From: Erysipelotrichaceae bacterium
GTDB taxonomy: Bacteria > Bacillota_I > Bacilli_A > Erysipelotrichales > Erysipelotrichaceae
Direction: 5' to 3'
Length of the DNA stretch: 5,816 nt
NCBI GenBank assembly: GCA_017511325.1
Contig: JAFWKS010000374.1
Location: 1 to 5,816 of the forward strand
Position numbers and translations under genes: made by a program. The notes below the pieces were generated by a model, which was not told the DNA's origin, ran no database searches, and saw only the letters and a list, made by a program, of their open reading frames with translations. The first letter of the stretch is position 1; each line of letters begins with the position of its first letter. Below, piece by piece: positions 5,156 through 5,816 of this stretch.

Positions 5156-5681
5156 GGAAAAATATGTAAAAGAAATCAGACCTGCATTAATCAAGAAACA
5201 TAACTACAAGTCAACAATGGAAGCTCCAAAGATTGCCAAGATAGTTATCAACATGGGTGTCGGTGAAGCAGTCAGCGAACCTAAGCAGCTTGAAGATGCA
5301 GTAGCCGATATGACAATGATCGCCGGTCAGAAGCCGGTCATCACCAAGGCTAAGAAATCCATCGCCAACTTCAAACTGAGAGAAGACACTCCGATCGGAT
5401 GCAAAGTTACTCTCAGAGGCGAAAAGATGTATGACTTCCTTGACAAGCTCGTCAATGTCTCATTACCACGAGTAAGAGACTTCAGAGGTGTCAGCAACAC
5501 TGCCTTCGATGGCAGAGGCAACTACACTCTGGGCATCAAGGAACAGATCATCTTCCCGGAGATCGAATATGACAAGGTAAGCAAGGTCCGTGGTATGGAT
5601 ATCGTTATCGTTACCACTGCTAAGAACAATGAGGAAGCCAAGGAACTCTTAACTGAACTTGGCATGCCATTCGCTAAGTAG
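5142..5681 (+). CDS. rplE: 50S ribosomal protein L5
   Basis: L5 (179 aa, the usual length) binds 5S rRNA in the central protuberance and contacts P-site tRNA through a flexible loop. The sequence is close to consensus throughout: [16 protein letters not shown] (residues 29-44), [32 protein letters not shown] (63-94), [11 protein letters not shown] (109-119) and the family's most recognisable block, [20 protein letters not shown]. The start overlaps the rplX stop by one base. Its ribosome binding site AAGGGGG (5125-5131, 10-nt spacer) lies within the last codons of the L24 tail, so L5 translation is probably coupled to L24. A possible hairpin covers this initiation region. The stop is TAG. Confidence 0.98.
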   Translation: MNRLQEKYVKEIRPALIKKHNYKSTMEAPKIAKIVINMGVGEAVSEPKQLEDAVADMTMIAGQKPVITKAKKSIANFKLREDTPIGCKVTLRGEKMYDFLDKLVNVSLPRVRDFRGVSNTAFDGRGNYTLGIKEQIIFPEIEYDKVSKVRGMDIVIVTTAKNNEEAKELLTELGMPFAK

Positions 5682-5682
5682 G

Positions 5683-5689
5683 AAAGGAG
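5683..5689 (+). promoter_or_regulatory. ribosome binding site deciding the rpsN start
   Basis: AAAGGAG lies 5 nt upstream of an ACG codon at 5695 and 20 nt upstream of the first in-frame ATG at 5710. Normal Shine-Dalgarno spacing (about 5-9 nt) fits only the ACG. No other Shine-Dalgarno-like stretch precedes the ATG. Confidence 0.8.
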
Positions 5690-5694
5690 AACCC

Positions 5695-5816
5695 ACGGCA
5701 AAGACATCAATGAAAGTTAACGCACATCGTCCTGCTAAGTTCTCTACCAGAGCTTACACAAGATGTGAAAGCTGTGGTCGTCCACATTCGGCATTGAGAA
5801 AATACAAATTATGCCG
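5695..5816 (+). CDS. rpsN: 30S ribosomal protein S14, zinc-binding type Z, N-terminal part (runs off window), apparent ACG start
   Basis: S14 of the short zinc-ribbon (C+) type is a late 30S head protein. The visible 40 codons read, after the start, [20 protein letters not shown] (residues 2-21), then [19 protein letters not shown] (22-40). Cys24, Cys27 and Cys40 are three of the four zinc ligands; the fourth, expected at 43, is outside the window. Starting at ACG (5695) gives the family's MAKxSM beginning and exactly the usual cysteine numbering (24, 27, 40). Starting at the ATG at 5710 would remove five conserved residues and place the Shine-Dalgarno 20 nt away. I therefore annotate the ACG. 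It is either a true near-cognate start or a T-to-C change or sequencing error in a normal ATG. Confidence 0.9.

Noticed and set aside
5710..5816. rpsN starting at the ATG at 5710
   Set aside because: This start removes five conserved residues (the MAKxS beginning), shifts the zinc cysteine numbering, and leaves a 20-nt distance to the only Shine-Dalgarno. It is kept as an alternative in case ACG does not initiate.
1..5816. A novel multi-gene system, mobile element, CRISPR array or RNA gene in the window
   Set aside because: Nearly every base is explained by contiguous, canonical-order ribosomal protein genes. I saw no transposase, integrase, direct-repeat array, tRNA or rRNA.

Overview
The window is one uninterrupted stretch of the bacterial S10-spc ribosomal protein operon, all on the + strand, in canonical order: rplC (3' end only), rplD, rplW, rplB, rpsS, rplV, rpsC, rplP, rpmC, rpsQ, rplN, rplX, rplE and rpsN (5' end only). 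The zinc-ribbon (type Z, C+) rpsN inside spc, strong AAGGAGG-type ribosome binding sites at nearly every gene, AGA-rich arginine codon use and overall protein similarity point to a low-to-moderate GC Bacillota. The S14 sequence around [13 protein letters not shown] hints at the Erysipelotrichia side of that phylum, but this is a weak inference from memory and not a search result.

Layout: positions 1-1119 hold the end of L3, then L4 and L23, tightly packed (2-nt gap, then an 8-nt overlap). Positions 1120-1184 are the only sizeable intergenic gap (65 nt); it carries an imperfect hairpin and a possible 12-codon mini-ORF before rplB. Positions 1185-4402 hold L2, S19, L22, S3, L16, L29 and S17 with gaps of 2-14 nt. 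Positions 4414-5816 are the spc part (L14, L24, L5, S14), joined to S10 with no visible terminator or promoter, so one long transcript is likely. The products are structural proteins of both ribosomal subunits. L4 and L22 line the exit-tunnel constriction, L23, L24 and L29 surround the tunnel exit, S3 sits at the mRNA entry, and S14 and S19 are in the 30S head.

The gene content is ordinary and I see no novel multi-gene system. The details are less ordinary. (1) The conserved start of rpsN is ACG, not ATG, at ideal spacing from its Shine-Dalgarno sequence. (2) L24 appears to have lost its usual C-terminal part and carries a lysine-rich AKKET-repeat tail instead. (3) S3 has GSDG in place of a basic KH-loop and Thr at a conserved mRNA-entry arginine. 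(4) The tunnel loops of L4 and L22 both deviate from the usual sequence. (5) L3, L22, S3 and L24 carry terminal extensions, and in L3, S3 and L24 the tail also encodes the next gene's ribosome binding site. (6) A perfect 6-bp inverted repeat brackets the rplE start, the place where S8 represses spc translation in E. coli.
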